Source: Pseudomonadota bacterium (lineage in GTDB: Bacteria; Pseudomonadota; Alphaproteobacteria; Rhizobiales; Xanthobacteraceae). Taken from it: a stretch of DNA of 64,000 nt. Under the pieces are notes generated by a model. The model did no database searches. It saw nothing but the letters and a program-made list of their open reading frames with translations, and had not been told where the DNA came from. The translations under genes were made by a program, and so were the position numbers. The first letter of the stretch is position 1. Every line of letters starts with the position of its first letter. The DNA lies in the NCBI GenBank assembly GCA_018971625.1, contig JAGXAJ010000007.1, forward strand, positions 1 to 64,000. Direction: 5' to 3'. Shown piece by piece: positions 27,324 through 37,901 of this stretch.

Positions 27324-30088
27324 CCAAGATCACCTTCGAACTCGACGGCAAACAGGTCGAAGCCAAACCTGGCGAAACTATCTGGCAGGTCGCCAAACGC
27401 GAAGGCCACGAAATTCCGCATCTGTGTCATTCGCCGCAGCCGGATTATCGGCCCGACGGCAATTGCCGTGCCTGCATGGTGGAAATCGAAGGCGAGCGGG
27501 TGCTGGCGGCCTCGTGCACGCGCACGCCCAGCGTCGGCATGAAGGTGAAGTCGGCCAGTCCGCGCGCGGTTGCGGCGCAGAAGATGGTGATGGAACTTCT
27601 GGTCTGCGACCAGCCGGCGCGCGCAACCTCGCACGATCCCGACTCGAAATTCTGGCACTGGGCTGAAAAGGTCGGGGTGACCGAAAGCCGCTTTCCGGCG
27701 TCCGAACGCTGGCAGGGCGATGCCAGCCACCCCGCGATGAGCGTCAACCTCGATGCCTGCATCCAGTGCGGCCTGTGCGTGCGCGCCTGCCGCGAAGTGC
27801 AGGTCAACGACGTCATCGGCATGGCCTATCGCAACCACGACGCCAAGATCGTGTTCGATTTCGACGACCCGATGGGGGAATCGACGTGCGTAGGCTGCGG
27901 CGAATGCGTGCAGGCCTGTCCGACCGGCGCGCTGATGCCCGCGGTGATGCTGGACGAAAATCACGACAGCCGGATCACCTATGCCGATCGCAAGGTGGAT
28001 TCACTGTGCCCGTTCTGCGGCGTCGGCTGCCAGGTCACCTATCAGGTCAAGGACGAGAAGGTGATCTACGCCGAAGGCCGCGACGGCCCCGCCAACCACA
28101 ACCGGCTGTGCGTCAAGGGTCGCTTCGGCTTCGACTACATCCATCATCCGCACCGCCTGACCAAGCCGCTGGTGCGGTTGCCGAACGCGAAGAAGGATGC
28201 CAACGATCAGGTCGATCCGGCCAACCCGTTTACCCATTTCCGCGAAGCCTCGTGGGACGAGGCGCTCGACATCGCGGCGCGCGGCCTGGTCAAGATCCGC
28301 GACGAAAAGGGTTTTAAGGCGCTCGCGGGCTTCGGCTCGGCCAAGGGATCGAACGAGGAGGCCTATCTGTTCCAGAAGCTGGTGCGCACCGGCTTTGGCT
28401 CCAATAATGTCGATCACTGCACCCGGCTGTGCCATGCCTCGTCGGTCGCGGCGTTGATGGAAGGCCTGAACTCCGGCGCGGTGTCGGCGCCGTTCTCCGC
28501 CGCGCTCGAGGCCGAGGTGATCTGGGTGATCGGCGCCAATCCGACCGTCAACCATCCGGTGGCCGCGACCTTCATCAAGAACGCGGCCAAGCGCGGCGCC
28601 AAGCTGATCGTGATGGACCCGCGCCGGCAGACGCTGTCGCGCCACGCCTACAGGCATTTGCAGTTCAAGCCCGGCAGCGACGTCGCGCTGCTGAACGCGA
28701 TGCTGAACACCATCATCACCGAAGGACTGACCGACCAGCAATATATCGAAGGATACACCGAGGGTTTCGATGAGCTGCAGGAGCGGATCAAGGAATTCAC
28801 CCCGGAAAAAATGGAGCCGATCTGCGGCATTCCGGCAGATACGCTGCGCGAAGTGGCGCGGATGTACGCGCGCTCGCGCGCCTCGATCATCTTCTGGGGC
28901 ATGGGCATCAGCCAGCACGTGCACGGCACCGACAATGCGCGCTGCCTGATCGCGCTGGCGCTGACGACGGGACAGATCGGCCGGCCAGGCACCGGGCTGC
29001 ATCCGCTGCGCGGCCAGAACAACGTGCAGGGCGCTTCCGACGCCGGATTGATCCCGATGTTCCTGCCGGATTATATGCCCGTCGGGCGCGCCGATTTGCG
29101 CGCGCCGTTCGAAAAGGTCTGGCATCACGACATCGATCCGGTTCGCGGCCTCACCGTGGTCGAGATCATGAACGCGATTCATGCCGGCGAAATATCGGGC
29201 ATGTATATCGAAGGCGAGAACCCGGCGATGTCGGACCCCGATCTCCAGCACGCCCGCGAGGCGCTGGCCAAGCTCGACCATCTCGTGGTGCAGGATCTGT
29301 TCGTCACCGAGACCGCGTTCCATGCCGACGTCATCCTGCCGGCTTCGGCCTTCGCGGAAAAATCCGGCACTTTCACCAACACCGACCGCCGCGTCCAGCT
29401 CGCGCGCGAGGTCATCAAATCGCCGGGCGAGGCGCGACAGGATCTGTGGATCATCCAGGAAATTGCCAAACGCATGGGGCTGCCCTGGAATTACAGCGGA
29501 CCTGCCGATGTCTTTACCGAGATGACGCAGGTGATGCCGTCGCTGAAGAACATCACCTGGGAGCGGCTGGTGCGCGAGGGAGCGGTGACCTATCCGGTCG
29601 ACGACCCGCATCAGCCCGGTAACGAGATCATCTTCACGACGGGCTATCCGACCGAAAGCGGACGCGGCAAGATCGTGCCGGCGCATGTGCTGCCGCCCGA
29701 TGAATTGCCTGACGACGAATATCCGATGGTGCTGTCGACCGGGCGCGTGCTCGAGCATTGGCATACGGGTTCGATGACCCGGCGCTCTCATGTGCTGGAC
29801 CAGATCGAGCCGGAGGCGACGGCGTTCATGTCGCCAAAGGACATGCGGCGGCTGAATGTGCAGCCCGGCAGTTTCATCCGGATGCAGACCCGCCGTGGCG
29901 CGGTCGAGGTGAAGGTACGCAGCGACCGCGACGTTCCGGAGAATATGGTTTTCATGCCGTTCTGCTACGCGGAAGCGGCGGCCAATTTGCTGACCAATCC
30001 GGCACTCGATCCGTTTGGCAAGATTCCCGAATTCAAGTTCTGCGCGGTACGGGTCGAGAAGGCGGAGCTGCGCAGCGCTGCGGAATAG
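27320..30088 (+). CDS. formate dehydrogenase catalytic alpha subunit (Mo-bis-MGD, Cys form)
   Basis: N-terminal 2Fe-2S and 4Fe-4S motifs (CIQCGLCVRACREVQ, CVGCGECVQACPTGA), CPFCGVGC, HCTRLCHASSVAAL; ATGA overlap with previous gene. Confidence 0.93.
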   Translation: MTKITFELDGKQVEAKPGETIWQVAKREGHEIPHLCHSPQPDYRPDGNCRACMVEIEGERVLAASCTRTPSVGMKVKSASPRAVAAQKMVMELLVCDQPARATSHDPDSKFWHWAEKVGVTESRFPASERWQGDASHPAMSVNLDACIQCGLCVRACREVQVNDVIGMAYRNHDAKIVFDFDDPMGESTCVGCGECVQACPTGALMPAVMLDENHDSRITYADRKVDSLCPFCGVGCQVTYQVKDEKVIYAEGRDGPANHNRLCVKGRFGFDYIHHPHRLTKPLVRLPNAKKDANDQVDPANPFTHFREASWDEALDIAARGLVKIRDEKGFKALAGFGSAKGSNEEAYLFQKLVRTGFGSNNVDHCTRLCHASSVAALMEGLNSGAVSAPFSAALEAEVIWVIGANPTVNHPVAATFIKNAAKRGAKLIVMDPRRQTLSRHAYRHLQFKPGSDVALLNAMLNTIITEGLTDQQYIEGYTEGFDELQERIKEFTPEKMEPICGIPADTLREVARMYARSRASIIFWGMGISQHVHGTDNARCLIALALTTGQIGRPGTGLHPLRGQNNVQGASDAGLIPMFLPDYMPVGRADLRAPFEKVWHHDIDPVRGLTVVEIMNAIHAGEISGMYIEGENPAMSDPDLQHAREALAKLDHLVVQDLFVTETAFHADVILPASAFAEKSGTFTNTDRRVQLAREVIKSPGEARQDLWIIQEIAKRMGLPWNYSGPADVFTEMTQVMPSLKNITWERLVREGAVTYPVDDPHQPGNEIIFTTGYPTESGRGKIVPAHVLPPDELPDDEYPMVLSTGRVLEHWHTGSMTRRSHVLDQIEPEATAFMSPKDMRRLNVQPGSFIRMQTRRGAVEVKVRSDRDVPENMVFMPFCYAEAAANLLTNPALDPFGKIPEFKFCAVRVEKAELRSAAE

Positions 30089-30142
30089 GCGGTGCGCTCG
30101 CGAGCGCCGTTGGCTTCGCTCATCAATTGCGGAAAAGCCTCC

Positions 30143-30517
30143 CTACTTCGGTGAGGCCAAGCGAGCCTCCAAATCATCCGCGAACGTCATATAGACGTTT
30201 TCGATGAACAGGGCGCGGTTTTCCCGACCTGTCGCAAGCCGGTCGGCGAGGTGCACGATCTCATGCAAGCCCACCGAACGGATGTCGCGGGGCTCTTTCT
30301 TAAAGATCACGATGAGCCATTGCGTCTGAGGGTTGGTAAAGACGCATGCGCCTTGGTGGTCGTCCAAGTCTTCATAGACCTTCCGAAGCTCAGCAAGTAG
30401 TTTCGCAGGCAAGTGCGGTTTCGCAAGCTCGACAAATTCCGCTGGATCGTGTTTGTCCTGTACCACAAACAAACCCCCGATATGGGTTTGCGGTATGAGG
30501 GCGAAAACGTAACTCAT
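30143..30517 (-). CDS. hypothetical protein with HExxH motif
   Basis: MSYVFALIPQTHIGGLFVVQDKHDPAEFVELAKPHLPAKL...SVGLHEIVHLADRLATGRENRALFIEN. Confidence 0.6.
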   Translation of the reverse strand: MSYVFALIPQTHIGGLFVVQDKHDPAEFVELAKPHLPAKLLAELRKVYEDLDDHQGACVFTNPQTQWLIVIFKKEPRDIRSVGLHEIVHLADRLATGRENRALFIENVYMTFADDLEARLASPK

Positions 30518-30661
30518 GAACCTCACCCCAACGCTTGCTAGCGCGCCCGATATCAGAACAGCATTGGTTACATACAGCAACTTTCATCCGCAGTCTCCAG
30601 ATTGAATAGCCGGGGCCAGGTTTGAGTAGTGCGCCGACTTGAACGGCGCATAGAGCGTGCC

Positions 30662-31048
30662 TCAGCTCTCTCTATCGGAAGCGGCCTTCCGCCAGAGGAC
30701 GGCGAGGAGGTGCCTGACGGTTCCGACGCCGCCGATCAGCGGATTGCCGTGGTTTTTCAGATCAAGCTCAAAACGGGCCTGGAGGAATACCGCGGCATAT
30801 CTGCCGGGTGAGGCATTAGCCTTGGCGAAATCGAGCGCGGCTTGCTTGCGCCAGAAAAGGCCACCGAACTTGGCTTCGGCGTCGCGGACCACCCAAAAAC
30901 CGTCGTGGTTGCGGCCGATGAAAATCACCGGGATGGTCTCGCTGAGCACCTCCGGTCCCGGCCGTTGAAACCAGGCCGGAGCCAGCCGTCGAGGCGATCG
31001 CTGCGGTGCCACCGAGGCAGGGTTTTCGCTATAACTCATCGCGGCCAT
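30662..31048 (-). CDS. hypothetical protein, tandem paralog 1
   Basis: PVIFIGRNHDGFWVVRDAEAKFGGLFWRKQAALDFAKANASPGRYAAVFLQARFELDL; start uncertain. Confidence 0.6.
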   Translation of the reverse strand: MAAMSYSENPASVAPQRSPRRLAPAWFQRPGPEVLSETIPVIFIGRNHDGFWVVRDAEAKFGGLFWRKQAALDFAKANASPGRYAAVFLQARFELDLKNHGNPLIGGVGTVRHLLAVLWRKAASDRES

Positions 31049-31178
31049 GGCAGATGCCGATCCGAAAGATGCGAGCCGCCAGCTCGCGGCGACCGCATCC
31101 TTCATTGGTCCAAAACCGCATATGAATTCGAGGCGACGTTGTCGCTTATTGCATAGGCGCGGCATAAAAGCGGTTGGC

Positions 31179-31478
31179 TCAAGCAGAACCGGAGCGCCTT
31201 GCGGCGCGGCTCCGCAGGGAACGGGCACCCGCCGCCGTTAGCGGGAAGTATGTCTTGCGATGCATGTCGAGTTCGACGACGTTAGGTGTCAGAACGATGG
31301 CTCCGGAATGATGTCCATTTTCGGACAGTGCATATTTGAAGGCCTGCGCGCGGCTGACGAACAATCCGCCGAACAGCCCGTTGTTTTCCTGAGCGACCCA
31401 ATAGCCCCGACTATTCCGTCCGATAGTGACGAAACGCGAACCGCGCGATGGAGGTTTGTTGATTTTTTCCAAGATCAT
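31179..31478 (-). CDS. hypothetical protein, tandem paralog 2
   Basis: RFVTIGRNSRGYWVAQENNGLFGGLFVSRAQAFKYALSENGHHSGAIVLTPNVVELDM. Confidence 0.6.
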   Translation of the reverse strand: MILEKINKPPSRGSRFVTIGRNSRGYWVAQENNGLFGGLFVSRAQAFKYALSENGHHSGAIVLTPNVVELDMHRKTYFPLTAAGARSLRSRAARRSGSA

Positions 31479-31605
31479 GCTCCTGTGAGTATCTGCGGCT
31501 CAAGGAAGTTGCCGCGAAGACGCCGGGTGAGATATCGGCGGCCGCATATGAATTCGAGAGCGATAGATCACCGATCTCATAGGAATGGCGCAAGCATGGA
31601 AAGGT

Positions 31606-32070
31606 TTACGTGCGCTTGCGATCCATCGGCGCCAAGCCGCGCCACAGGTCGCGATTCGCACTGGCCAATGTGGTGACGGATTTCGCGCGGGGAGTTTCGA
31701 TCGCGAGAGCTGCGGCAAGGGCGCGCTTGAGACGCTCGTCATCAATGCGCTTGAGGTGCCCTCGTAGCACCGAGTCATTGCCTGGATGTTGCGGATGGAT
31801 GATGGCATGGCAGAGCCTGTTGCTCGCCTGACGAAAGAAGCTGAAGGCCGGGCGCGCCTGGGGCCGCGCGCCAGGTGCATCCAGTTCCGCGGCGATGGCC
31901 AATAACGTAAGCCGATCCGCGTTGTCCTGCGTGACCACGAATCTCAGCAGCGCCAGGTGCCAGGCGCGAAGCGCGATGCGGTGCCGGGCATGCTCCGGGG
32001 CGTTCGAGTTGGTTTGCACGGAAGTAGACCAATATGATGCATCAGGTTGGAACCGCGCGATCCAGATCAT
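31606..32070 (-). CDS. hypothetical protein, gene 3 of overlapping operon
   Basis: Helical; APEHARHRIALRAWHLALLRFVVTQDNADRLTLLAIAAELD; start uncertain. Confidence 0.5.
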   Translation of the reverse strand: MIWIARFQPDASYWSTSVQTNSNAPEHARHRIALRAWHLALLRFVVTQDNADRLTLLAIAAELDAPGARPQARPAFSFFRQASNRLCHAIIHPQHPGNDSVLRGHLKRIDDERLKRALAAALAIETPRAKSVTTLASANRDLWRGLAPMDRKRT

Positions 32071-32344
32071 GCGTCAAGCAAAACAGCGCAGCATAGACCA
32101 ATGTTTCGTCCCAATGATTAAGAACGACGCCGAACGGCCGTTCGCGTTTCAATATGCCGGCCACAGCGCTCAGGATCGCGGACATCCACGAGAGGGCGGC
32201 AAGACTTCTGGCAAAGCCGATGCCTCCAAACGAGGCGAAGGCAACGATCACGAGCAACCGCAAGCAAACGCGGATCATTACCTGGGCCGAGCGCAATTCG
32301 GTCGGCAGGTTGTGATGCTGCGCCAATCGGGTGCTCTTCCGCAT
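32042..32344 (-). CDS. small membrane protein, gene 2 of overlapping operon
   Basis: MRKSTRLAQHHNLPTELRSAQVMIRVCLRLLVIVAFASFGGIGFARSLAALSWMSAILSAVAGILKRERP; ATGA overlap with preceding gene. Confidence 0.6.
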   Translation of the reverse strand: MRKSTRLAQHHNLPTELRSAQVMIRVCLRLLVIVAFASFGGIGFARSLAALSWMSAILSAVAGILKRERPFGVVLNHWDETLVYAALFCLTHDLDRAVPT

Positions 32345-32811
32345 CAGTTGAAATTGTCGCAGCAGAGAAGCGCGCAGGACGCATTGGCGTCGTACGGCAC
32401 GGCTGGGACGCTGGTCTGGCTCGACGGCACGCCGGCAAGCCTCGCGTCGACAAAAGCGCACAGCATGGCGAGCGCCAGATCCGGATGATGCGCCTCGATG
32501 GATTGATCAAGCCAGTCCGGCAATTCGCGCTCGCGGGATAGCGCGCAATACCATTCGCCCTCATCATAGGCGATGCGGCGGACCTGCCATTGCGGAAGCT
32601 CTACTCCGAAGAGCGCCAGCACCGCGTCGGTCCAGGCCTCTGATGCCATCAGGCGTTCGATCTGCGCGGTACTTTCGGGCTGTCCCATCGACGGAAACCG
32701 CCGGCACGCGGACGCGATCACGCTCGACAGCAGCTCGCTCGTGACGGCTTTCGCATCGCGAAGCCGGGCGGGCAAGCTAGCGGCATCATCGTGGTTTTCC
32801 GGCAACCGCAT
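32344..32811 (-). CDS. hypothetical protein, gene 1 of overlapping operon
   Basis: MRLPENHDDAASLPARLRDAKAVTSELLSSVIASACRRFPSMGQPESTAQIERLMASEAWTDAVLALFGVELPQWQVRRIAYDEGEWYCALSRERELPDWLDQSIEAHHPDLALAMLCAFVDARLAG. Confidence 0.6.
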   Translation of the reverse strand: MRLPENHDDAASLPARLRDAKAVTSELLSSVIASACRRFPSMGQPESTAQIERLMASEAWTDAVLALFGVELPQWQVRRIAYDEGEWYCALSRERELPDWLDQSIEAHHPDLALAMLCAFVDARLAGVPSSQTSVPAVPYDANASCALLCCDNFN

Positions 32812-33023
32812 GCAACCATCCCACGTGGAGCACTGTATCCAGCAGTCACGCTCGCAAGATGGGTTAAGCGTCATTGGAAAGCGAGATGGGGAAAAGCGGC
32901 AAGATATAGGAATTTCATAAACGCCGCGTGGATCCATCATAGGACTGCTGCCCGGCGCGGCTCGCCTTTATGAGATTCCTATAATTTCGGCAGGATCAAC
33001 GTCTCGAAAACCTATGCGCCGGG

Positions 33024-33071
33024 TGGCACTTCCGTGCCTAGCGGAGGCGGAGTCTCTCTGAGGAGACCCGC
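33024..33071 (+). ncRNA. putative structured leader of the kdp transcript (two hairpins)
   Basis: ggcac-ttcc-gtgcc (33025-33038) and gcgg-a-gtctc-tctgag-gagac-ccgc (33047-33071). Confidence 0.35.
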
Positions 33072-33093
33072 AGTGCGAGCACAGGAGCATCTG

Positions 33094-33177
33094 ATGTGGG
33101 ACGTCGTCATGCTGGCCCTCGGCTTCGGCTTTTTCGCACTGGCGATAAGCTACGCCTACGCCTGCGAGCGGCTTTGA
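33094..33177 (+). CDS. 27-aa single-TM microprotein upstream of kdpF
   Basis: MWDVVMLALGFGFFALAISYAYACERL*; ribosome-binding-like aggag upstream. Confidence 0.65.
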   Translation: MWDVVMLALGFGFFALAISYAYACERL

Positions 33178-33240
33178 AATATCCGACGCGTTTTCTTCAG
33201 GCGAAGCGGTACCCACTTCGCTCGAAGACGCTTTGTAGAG
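33178..33240. repeat. shortened copy C of the dispersed repeat
   Basis: gacgcgttttcttcaggcgaagcggtacccacttcgctcgaagacgctttgtag resembles copy B with an internal deletion. Confidence 0.6.
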
Positions 33241-33252
33241 GAGAGCACGGTC

Positions 33253-33342
33253 ATGATCTTCGATTATTCACTAGCCGGCCTCGTTTCGCTCGGTCTGTTG
33301 TTTTACCTGACCTATGCGCTGCTGCGGCCCGAGCGATTCTGA
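33253..33342 (+). CDS. kdpF: K+-transporting ATPase subunit KdpF
   Basis: MIFDYSLAGLVSLGLLFYLTYALLRPERF*, immediately upstream of kdpA. Confidence 0.9.
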   Translation: MIFDYSLAGLVSLGLLFYLTYALLRPERF

Positions 33343-33388
33343 TCGCTTCTCGCGTTCAACCTGTGCACACCCCTGAAGGCACATTCCC

Positions 33389-35092
33389 ATGACCGTCATT
33401 GGCTGGATTCAAATCATTCTGTTCTGCGTGATCGTGGTCGCACTGGTCAAACCGCTGGGCGGCTACATGACGCGCGTGTTCGCCGGCGAGCGCACGTTGC
33501 TGTCCCCGGTGCTGCGACCGGTTGAAGCCGGGCTATATTGGATCGGCGGCGTCGACGAGAATCGCGAGCAGCATTGGCTGACCTATACTGTCGGCATGCT
33601 GCTGTTCCATGTCGGCGGTTTCCTCATCATTTATGCGCTAATGCGCCTTCAGGCATTTTTGCCGTTCAATCCCGCCGGGCAATCCGCCGTGGCCGAAGAT
33701 CTCTCCTTCAACACCGCGATCAGCTTCATCACCAACACCAACTGGCAGAACTACGGCGGTGAAAGCACGCTGTCTTATCTGGTGCAGATGCTTGGCCTGA
33801 TGCACCAGAATTTCCTGTCGGCAGCCACCGGCATCGCGCTGGCCGTGGCCCTGATCCGCGGCTTTGCCCGTTCGTCGATGCGTACGATCGGAAATTTCTG
33901 GGTCGATGTGACCCGCGCCACCCTCTATGTCCTGCTGCCGATCTGTGTGGTAGCGGCGCTATTCCTGGTCTGGCAGGGCATGCCGCAGACGCTCGGTCCC
34001 TATGTCGACGCCACCACGCTGGAAGGCGCCAAGCAGACCATTGCGGTCGGTCCGGTCGCTTCGCAAGTTGCGATCAAGATGCTCGGCACCAATGGCGGCG
34101 GCTTCTTCAATGCCAACGCGGCGCATCCGTTCGAGAACCCGACCGCGCTGTCGAATCTCCTGCAAATGCTGCTGATCTTCATTCTGGGCGCCGCGATGAC
34201 CAACGTGTTCGGACGCATGGTCGGCAACCAGCGTCAGGGCTGGGCGATCCTGACCGTGATGGGCGTGCTGTTTGTCGCCGGCGTCATCATCACCTATTGG
34301 GCGGAGGCGAGCGGGACGTCGACGCTGCAGGCGCTGGGCCTCACCGGCGGCAACATGGAAGGCAAGGAAGTCCGCTTCGGCATCGCCGCCTCCAGCCTGT
34401 TTGCAGTCGTCACTACGGCAGCCTCCTGCGGCGCCGTCAACGCCATGCATGACAGCTTTACCGCGCTCGGCGGCATGATTCCGCTGATCAACATGCAGCT
34501 CGGCGAGATCATCGTTGGCGGCGTTGGCGCAGGCCTCTACGGCATGCTGCTGTTCGTGGTGCTCGCGATCTTCGTCGCGGGTCTGATGGTTGGCCGCACG
34601 CCGGAATATGTCGGCAAGAAGATCGAAGCCCGCGAGGTCAAGATGGCGATGCTCGCCATCCTGGTGCTGCCGCTGATGTATCTCGGCTGGACCGCGGTTG
34701 CCGTGGTGCTGCCGTCGGCAGTGGCCTCGATGGCCAATGCCGGGCCGCATGGCTTCACCGAAGTGCTCTACGCGTTCACCTCGGCGACCGGCAATAACGG
34801 TTCGGCATTCGCGGGCCTTTCCGGCAATACCTTCTTCTACAACCTGACGCTGGCATGCTCGATGTTCGTCGGCCGCTTCTTCATGATCGTGCCGGCGATG
34901 GCCATGGCCGGATCGCTGGCCGGCAAGAAGTCGATCCCGCCGTCGGCCGGTACCTTTCCGACCACGGGTGGCTTGTTCGTCGGCCTTGTCGTCGGCGTCA
35001 TCCTGATCATCGGCGGCCTGACCTTCTTCCCGGCGCTCGCGCTTGGACCGATCGTCGAGCACCTCGCGATGAACGGCGGCGCGCTATTCTGA
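33389..35092 (+). CDS. kdpA: K+-transporting ATPase subunit A
   Basis: 567 aa; [45 protein letters not shown]. Confidence 0.97.
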   Translation: MTVIGWIQIILFCVIVVALVKPLGGYMTRVFAGERTLLSPVLRPVEAGLYWIGGVDENREQHWLTYTVGMLLFHVGGFLIIYALMRLQAFLPFNPAGQSAVAEDLSFNTAISFITNTNWQNYGGESTLSYLVQMLGLMHQNFLSAATGIALAVALIRGFARSSMRTIGNFWVDVTRATLYVLLPICVVAALFLVWQGMPQTLGPYVDATTLEGAKQTIAVGPVASQVAIKMLGTNGGGFFNANAAHPFENPTALSNLLQMLLIFILGAAMTNVFGRMVGNQRQGWAILTVMGVLFVAGVIITYWAEASGTSTLQALGLTGGNMEGKEVRFGIAASSLFAVVTTAASCGAVNAMHDSFTALGGMIPLINMQLGEIIVGGVGAGLYGMLLFVVLAIFVAGLMVGRTPEYVGKKIEAREVKMAMLAILVLPLMYLGWTAVAVVLPSAVASMANAGPHGFTEVLYAFTSATGNNGSAFAGLSGNTFFYNLTLACSMFVGRFFMIVPAMAMAGSLAGKKSIPPSAGTFPTTGGLFVGLVVGVILIIGGLTFFPALALGPIVEHLAMNGGALF

Positions 35093-35126
35093 GCACTTCC
35101 GTTCTGACGGATTGTCTTGCGGAGTT

Positions 35127-37244
35127 ATGTCCATGGAAGCCATGAAATTGCAGAAGCGGGTGGCGGTCTCTACGATGCTCGATCCCAGGATCGTGATGCC
35201 CGCGATCGGATCGGCCATCGCAAAACTCGACCCGCGGCTGATGATCAGGAACCCCGTGATGTTCGTGGTCGAGATCGTTGCGGCGCTGACCACCGTGATC
35301 TTCGTTCGCGATCTGGTCACCGGCGGTGGAAATCTCGGTTTCACCTTCCAGATCATTCTGTGGCTCTGGTTCACGGTGCTATTCGCCAATTTCGCCGAAG
35401 CGGTCGCCGAAGGCCGCGGCAAGGCCCAGGCCGAATCGCTGAAGAAGACCCGCACCGAAAGCCAGGCCAAGTTGCTCTCCGGCTACGACCGCACCTTCCG
35501 GATGGTGCCCGGCACCAGCCTGAAAGTCGGCGATATCGTGCTGGTCGAGGCGGGCGATACCATTCCTTCCGACGGCGAAGTGATCGAAGGCGTCGCTTCC
35601 GTCAACGAGGCCGCCATCACGGGCGAATCTGCGCCCGTGATTCGCGAATCCGGCGGCGACCGCTCGGCCGTGACCGGCGGCACCCAGGTGCTGTCGGACT
35701 GGATCCGTGTCCGCATCACCGCCGCCCAGGGCTCGACCTTTATTGACCGCATGATCAAGCTGGTCGAAGGCGCCGAGCGGCAGAAGACTCCGAACGAGAT
35801 CGCGCTCAACATCCTGCTCGCGGGCCTCACCATCATCTTCGTGTTCGCGACCGTGACCATTCCGAGCTATGCGAGCTATGCTGGCGGATCGATTTCCGTG
35901 GTGGTGCTGGTCGCGCTGTTCGTGACGCTGATCCCGACCACGATCGGTGCGCTGCTTTCGGCGATCGGTATCGCCGGCATGGACCGGCTGGTGCGTTTCA
36001 ACGTGCTGGCGATGTCGGGCCGCGCGGTCGAAGCCGCCGGCGACGTCGATACGCTGCTGCTTGACAAGACCGGCACCATTACGCTGGGCAATCGCCAGGC
36101 GACCGCCTTCCGCGCGGTGCAGGGCGTGACCGAGCAGGAGCTGGCGGACGCGGCGCAACTGGCCTCGCTGGCCGACGAGACGCCGGAAGGCCGCTCGATC
36201 GTGGTGCTGGCCAAAGAGAAATACGGCATCCGCGGCCGCGACATGGCCGAACTTGGTGCGACCTTCATTCCGTTCACCGCGCAGACCCGCATGAGCGGCG
36301 TCGATACCGAAGGCTCGTCGGTCCGCAAGGGCGCAGTCGATGCGATCCTGAACTATGTCGGCGGCGGTCTGTTCGCGATAGCTTCCGGAAACACGGTGCG
36401 CGCGTTGCAGCGGGCGCACAGTTCCGATATCGCCCGCGAGATCCGTGCGATCTCGGATGAGATCGCCAAGGCTGGCGGCACCCCGCTGACAGTGGCAAAG
36501 GACGGCCGGCTGCTCGGCGTGATCCAGCTCAAGGATATCGTCAAGGGCGGCATCCGCGAGCGCTTTGCCGAATTGCGCCGCATGGGCATCCGCACCGTGA
36601 TGATCACCGGCGACAATCCGATGACCGCGGCCGCGATTGCGGCCGAGGCGGGCGTCGATGATTTCCTCGCGCAGGCAACGCCCGAGGACAAGTTGAAGCT
36701 GATCCGTGACGAGCAGGCCAAAGGCAAGCTGGTCGCGATGTGCGGCGACGGCACCAATGACGCGCCGGCGCTCGCGCAGGCCGACGTCGGCGTTGCCATG
36801 AACACCGGCACGCAGGCCGCGCGCGAAGCCGGCAACATGGTCGATCTCGACTCCAACCCGACCAAGCTGATCGAGGTCGTGGAGATCGGCAAGCAGCTAT
36901 TGATGACGCGCGGCGCGCTGACCACGTTCTCGATCGCCAATGACGTCGCCAAATACTTCGCGATCATCCCGGCGATGTTCCTGGCGTTCTACCCGCAGCT
37001 CGGCGTGCTCAACATCATGCATCTGACAAGTCCGCAGAGCGCGATCCTGTCGGCGATCATCTTCAACGCGCTGATCATCATCGCGCTGATTCCCTTGGCG
37101 CTGAAGGGCGTCGCATATCGCGCCATCGGCGCCGGCGCGCTGCTGCGCCGTAACCTGATGATCTACGGTGTCGGCGGCATCATCATTCCCTTTATCGGCA
37201 TCAAGGCGATCGACCTCGTCGTGGCCGCCTTGAAGCTGGCTTGA
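35127..37244 (+). CDS. kdpB: K+-transporting ATPase subunit B
   Basis: P-type ATPase [30 protein letters not shown]. Confidence 0.97.
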   Translation: MSMEAMKLQKRVAVSTMLDPRIVMPAIGSAIAKLDPRLMIRNPVMFVVEIVAALTTVIFVRDLVTGGGNLGFTFQIILWLWFTVLFANFAEAVAEGRGKAQAESLKKTRTESQAKLLSGYDRTFRMVPGTSLKVGDIVLVEAGDTIPSDGEVIEGVASVNEAAITGESAPVIRESGGDRSAVTGGTQVLSDWIRVRITAAQGSTFIDRMIKLVEGAERQKTPNEIALNILLAGLTIIFVFATVTIPSYASYAGGSISVVVLVALFVTLIPTTIGALLSAIGIAGMDRLVRFNVLAMSGRAVEAAGDVDTLLLDKTGTITLGNRQATAFRAVQGVTEQELADAAQLASLADETPEGRSIVVLAKEKYGIRGRDMAELGATFIPFTAQTRMSGVDTEGSSVRKGAVDAILNYVGGGLFAIASGNTVRALQRAHSSDIAREIRAISDEIAKAGGTPLTVAKDGRLLGVIQLKDIVKGGIRERFAELRRMGIRTVMITGDNPMTAAAIAAEAGVDDFLAQATPEDKLKLIRDEQAKGKLVAMCGDGTNDAPALAQADVGVAMNTGTQAAREAGNMVDLDSNPTKLIEVVEIGKQLLMTRGALTTFSIANDVAKYFAIIPAMFLAFYPQLGVLNIMHLTSPQSAILSAIIFNALIIIALIPLALKGVAYRAIGAGALLRRNLMIYGVGGIIIPFIGIKAIDLVVAALKLA

Positions 37245-37255
37245 GGAGACCCGCC

Positions 37256-37861
37256 ATGTTGAAGGAAATTCGGCCGGCCATCATCCTGTTGCTGGCACTT
37301 ACGCTGATCACGGGTCTGGCCTATCCGCTGGCGATAACCGGGATTGCTGGCGCTGTTTTTCCAAAACAGGCTGCGGGAAGCCTGATCGAAAAGGACGGCA
37401 AGGTAATCGGCTCCGCCCTGATCGGGCAGGAGTTCAAGAGCGACAAATATTTTCACGGCCGGCCTTCGGCGACGACCACGGCGGACCCGAATGATGCCGC
37501 CAAGACGGTGCCGGCGCCCTATAACGCGGCCAATTCGGGCGGCTCCAATCTCGGTCCCACCAGCAAGGCGTTGAACGACCGGATCAAGGAAGACGTCGAC
37601 AAGTTGAAGGCCGAGAATCCCTCGATGCCCATTCCGGTTGATCTGGTGACGACGTCGGCCAGCGGCCTCGATCCCGACATCTCGCCAGAAGCGGCGCTAT
37701 TCCAGGTGCCGCGGATCGCCAAAGCGCGCAACATGGCGGAAGATCAGGTCCGCCAATTGGTTGCCGACAAGACCGAAGGTCGTTTTGCTGGCGTCCTGGG
37801 AGAGCCGCGCGTTAACGTTCTGGCGCTGAATCTGGCGCTTGACGCGGCAGCGCCGAAATAG
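37256..37861 (+). CDS. kdpC: K+-transporting ATPase subunit C
   Basis: [44 protein letters not shown]. Confidence 0.97.
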   Translation: MLKEIRPAIILLLALTLITGLAYPLAITGIAGAVFPKQAAGSLIEKDGKVIGSALIGQEFKSDKYFHGRPSATTTADPNDAAKTVPAPYNAANSGGSNLGPTSKALNDRIKEDVDKLKAENPSMPIPVDLVTTSASGLDPDISPEAALFQVPRIAKARNMAEDQVRQLVADKTEGRFAGVLGEPRVNVLALNLALDAAAPK

Positions 37862-37901
37862 CGTGGCTAGGCTGCATCGAGGCTCTGAACTATAATGCCT
37901 T

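Noticed and set aside
28395-28470. Selenocysteine formate dehydrogenase
   Set aside because: The active-site position reads HCTRLCHASS with ordinary Cys codons and no in-frame TGA.
28001-29791. 596-aa minus-strand ORF antisense to the formate dehydrogenase gene
   Set aside because: High-GC codon bias creates long antisense frames; composition (His/Arg/Gln-rich) is typical of shadow ORFs and the plus frame is an unambiguous FDH.
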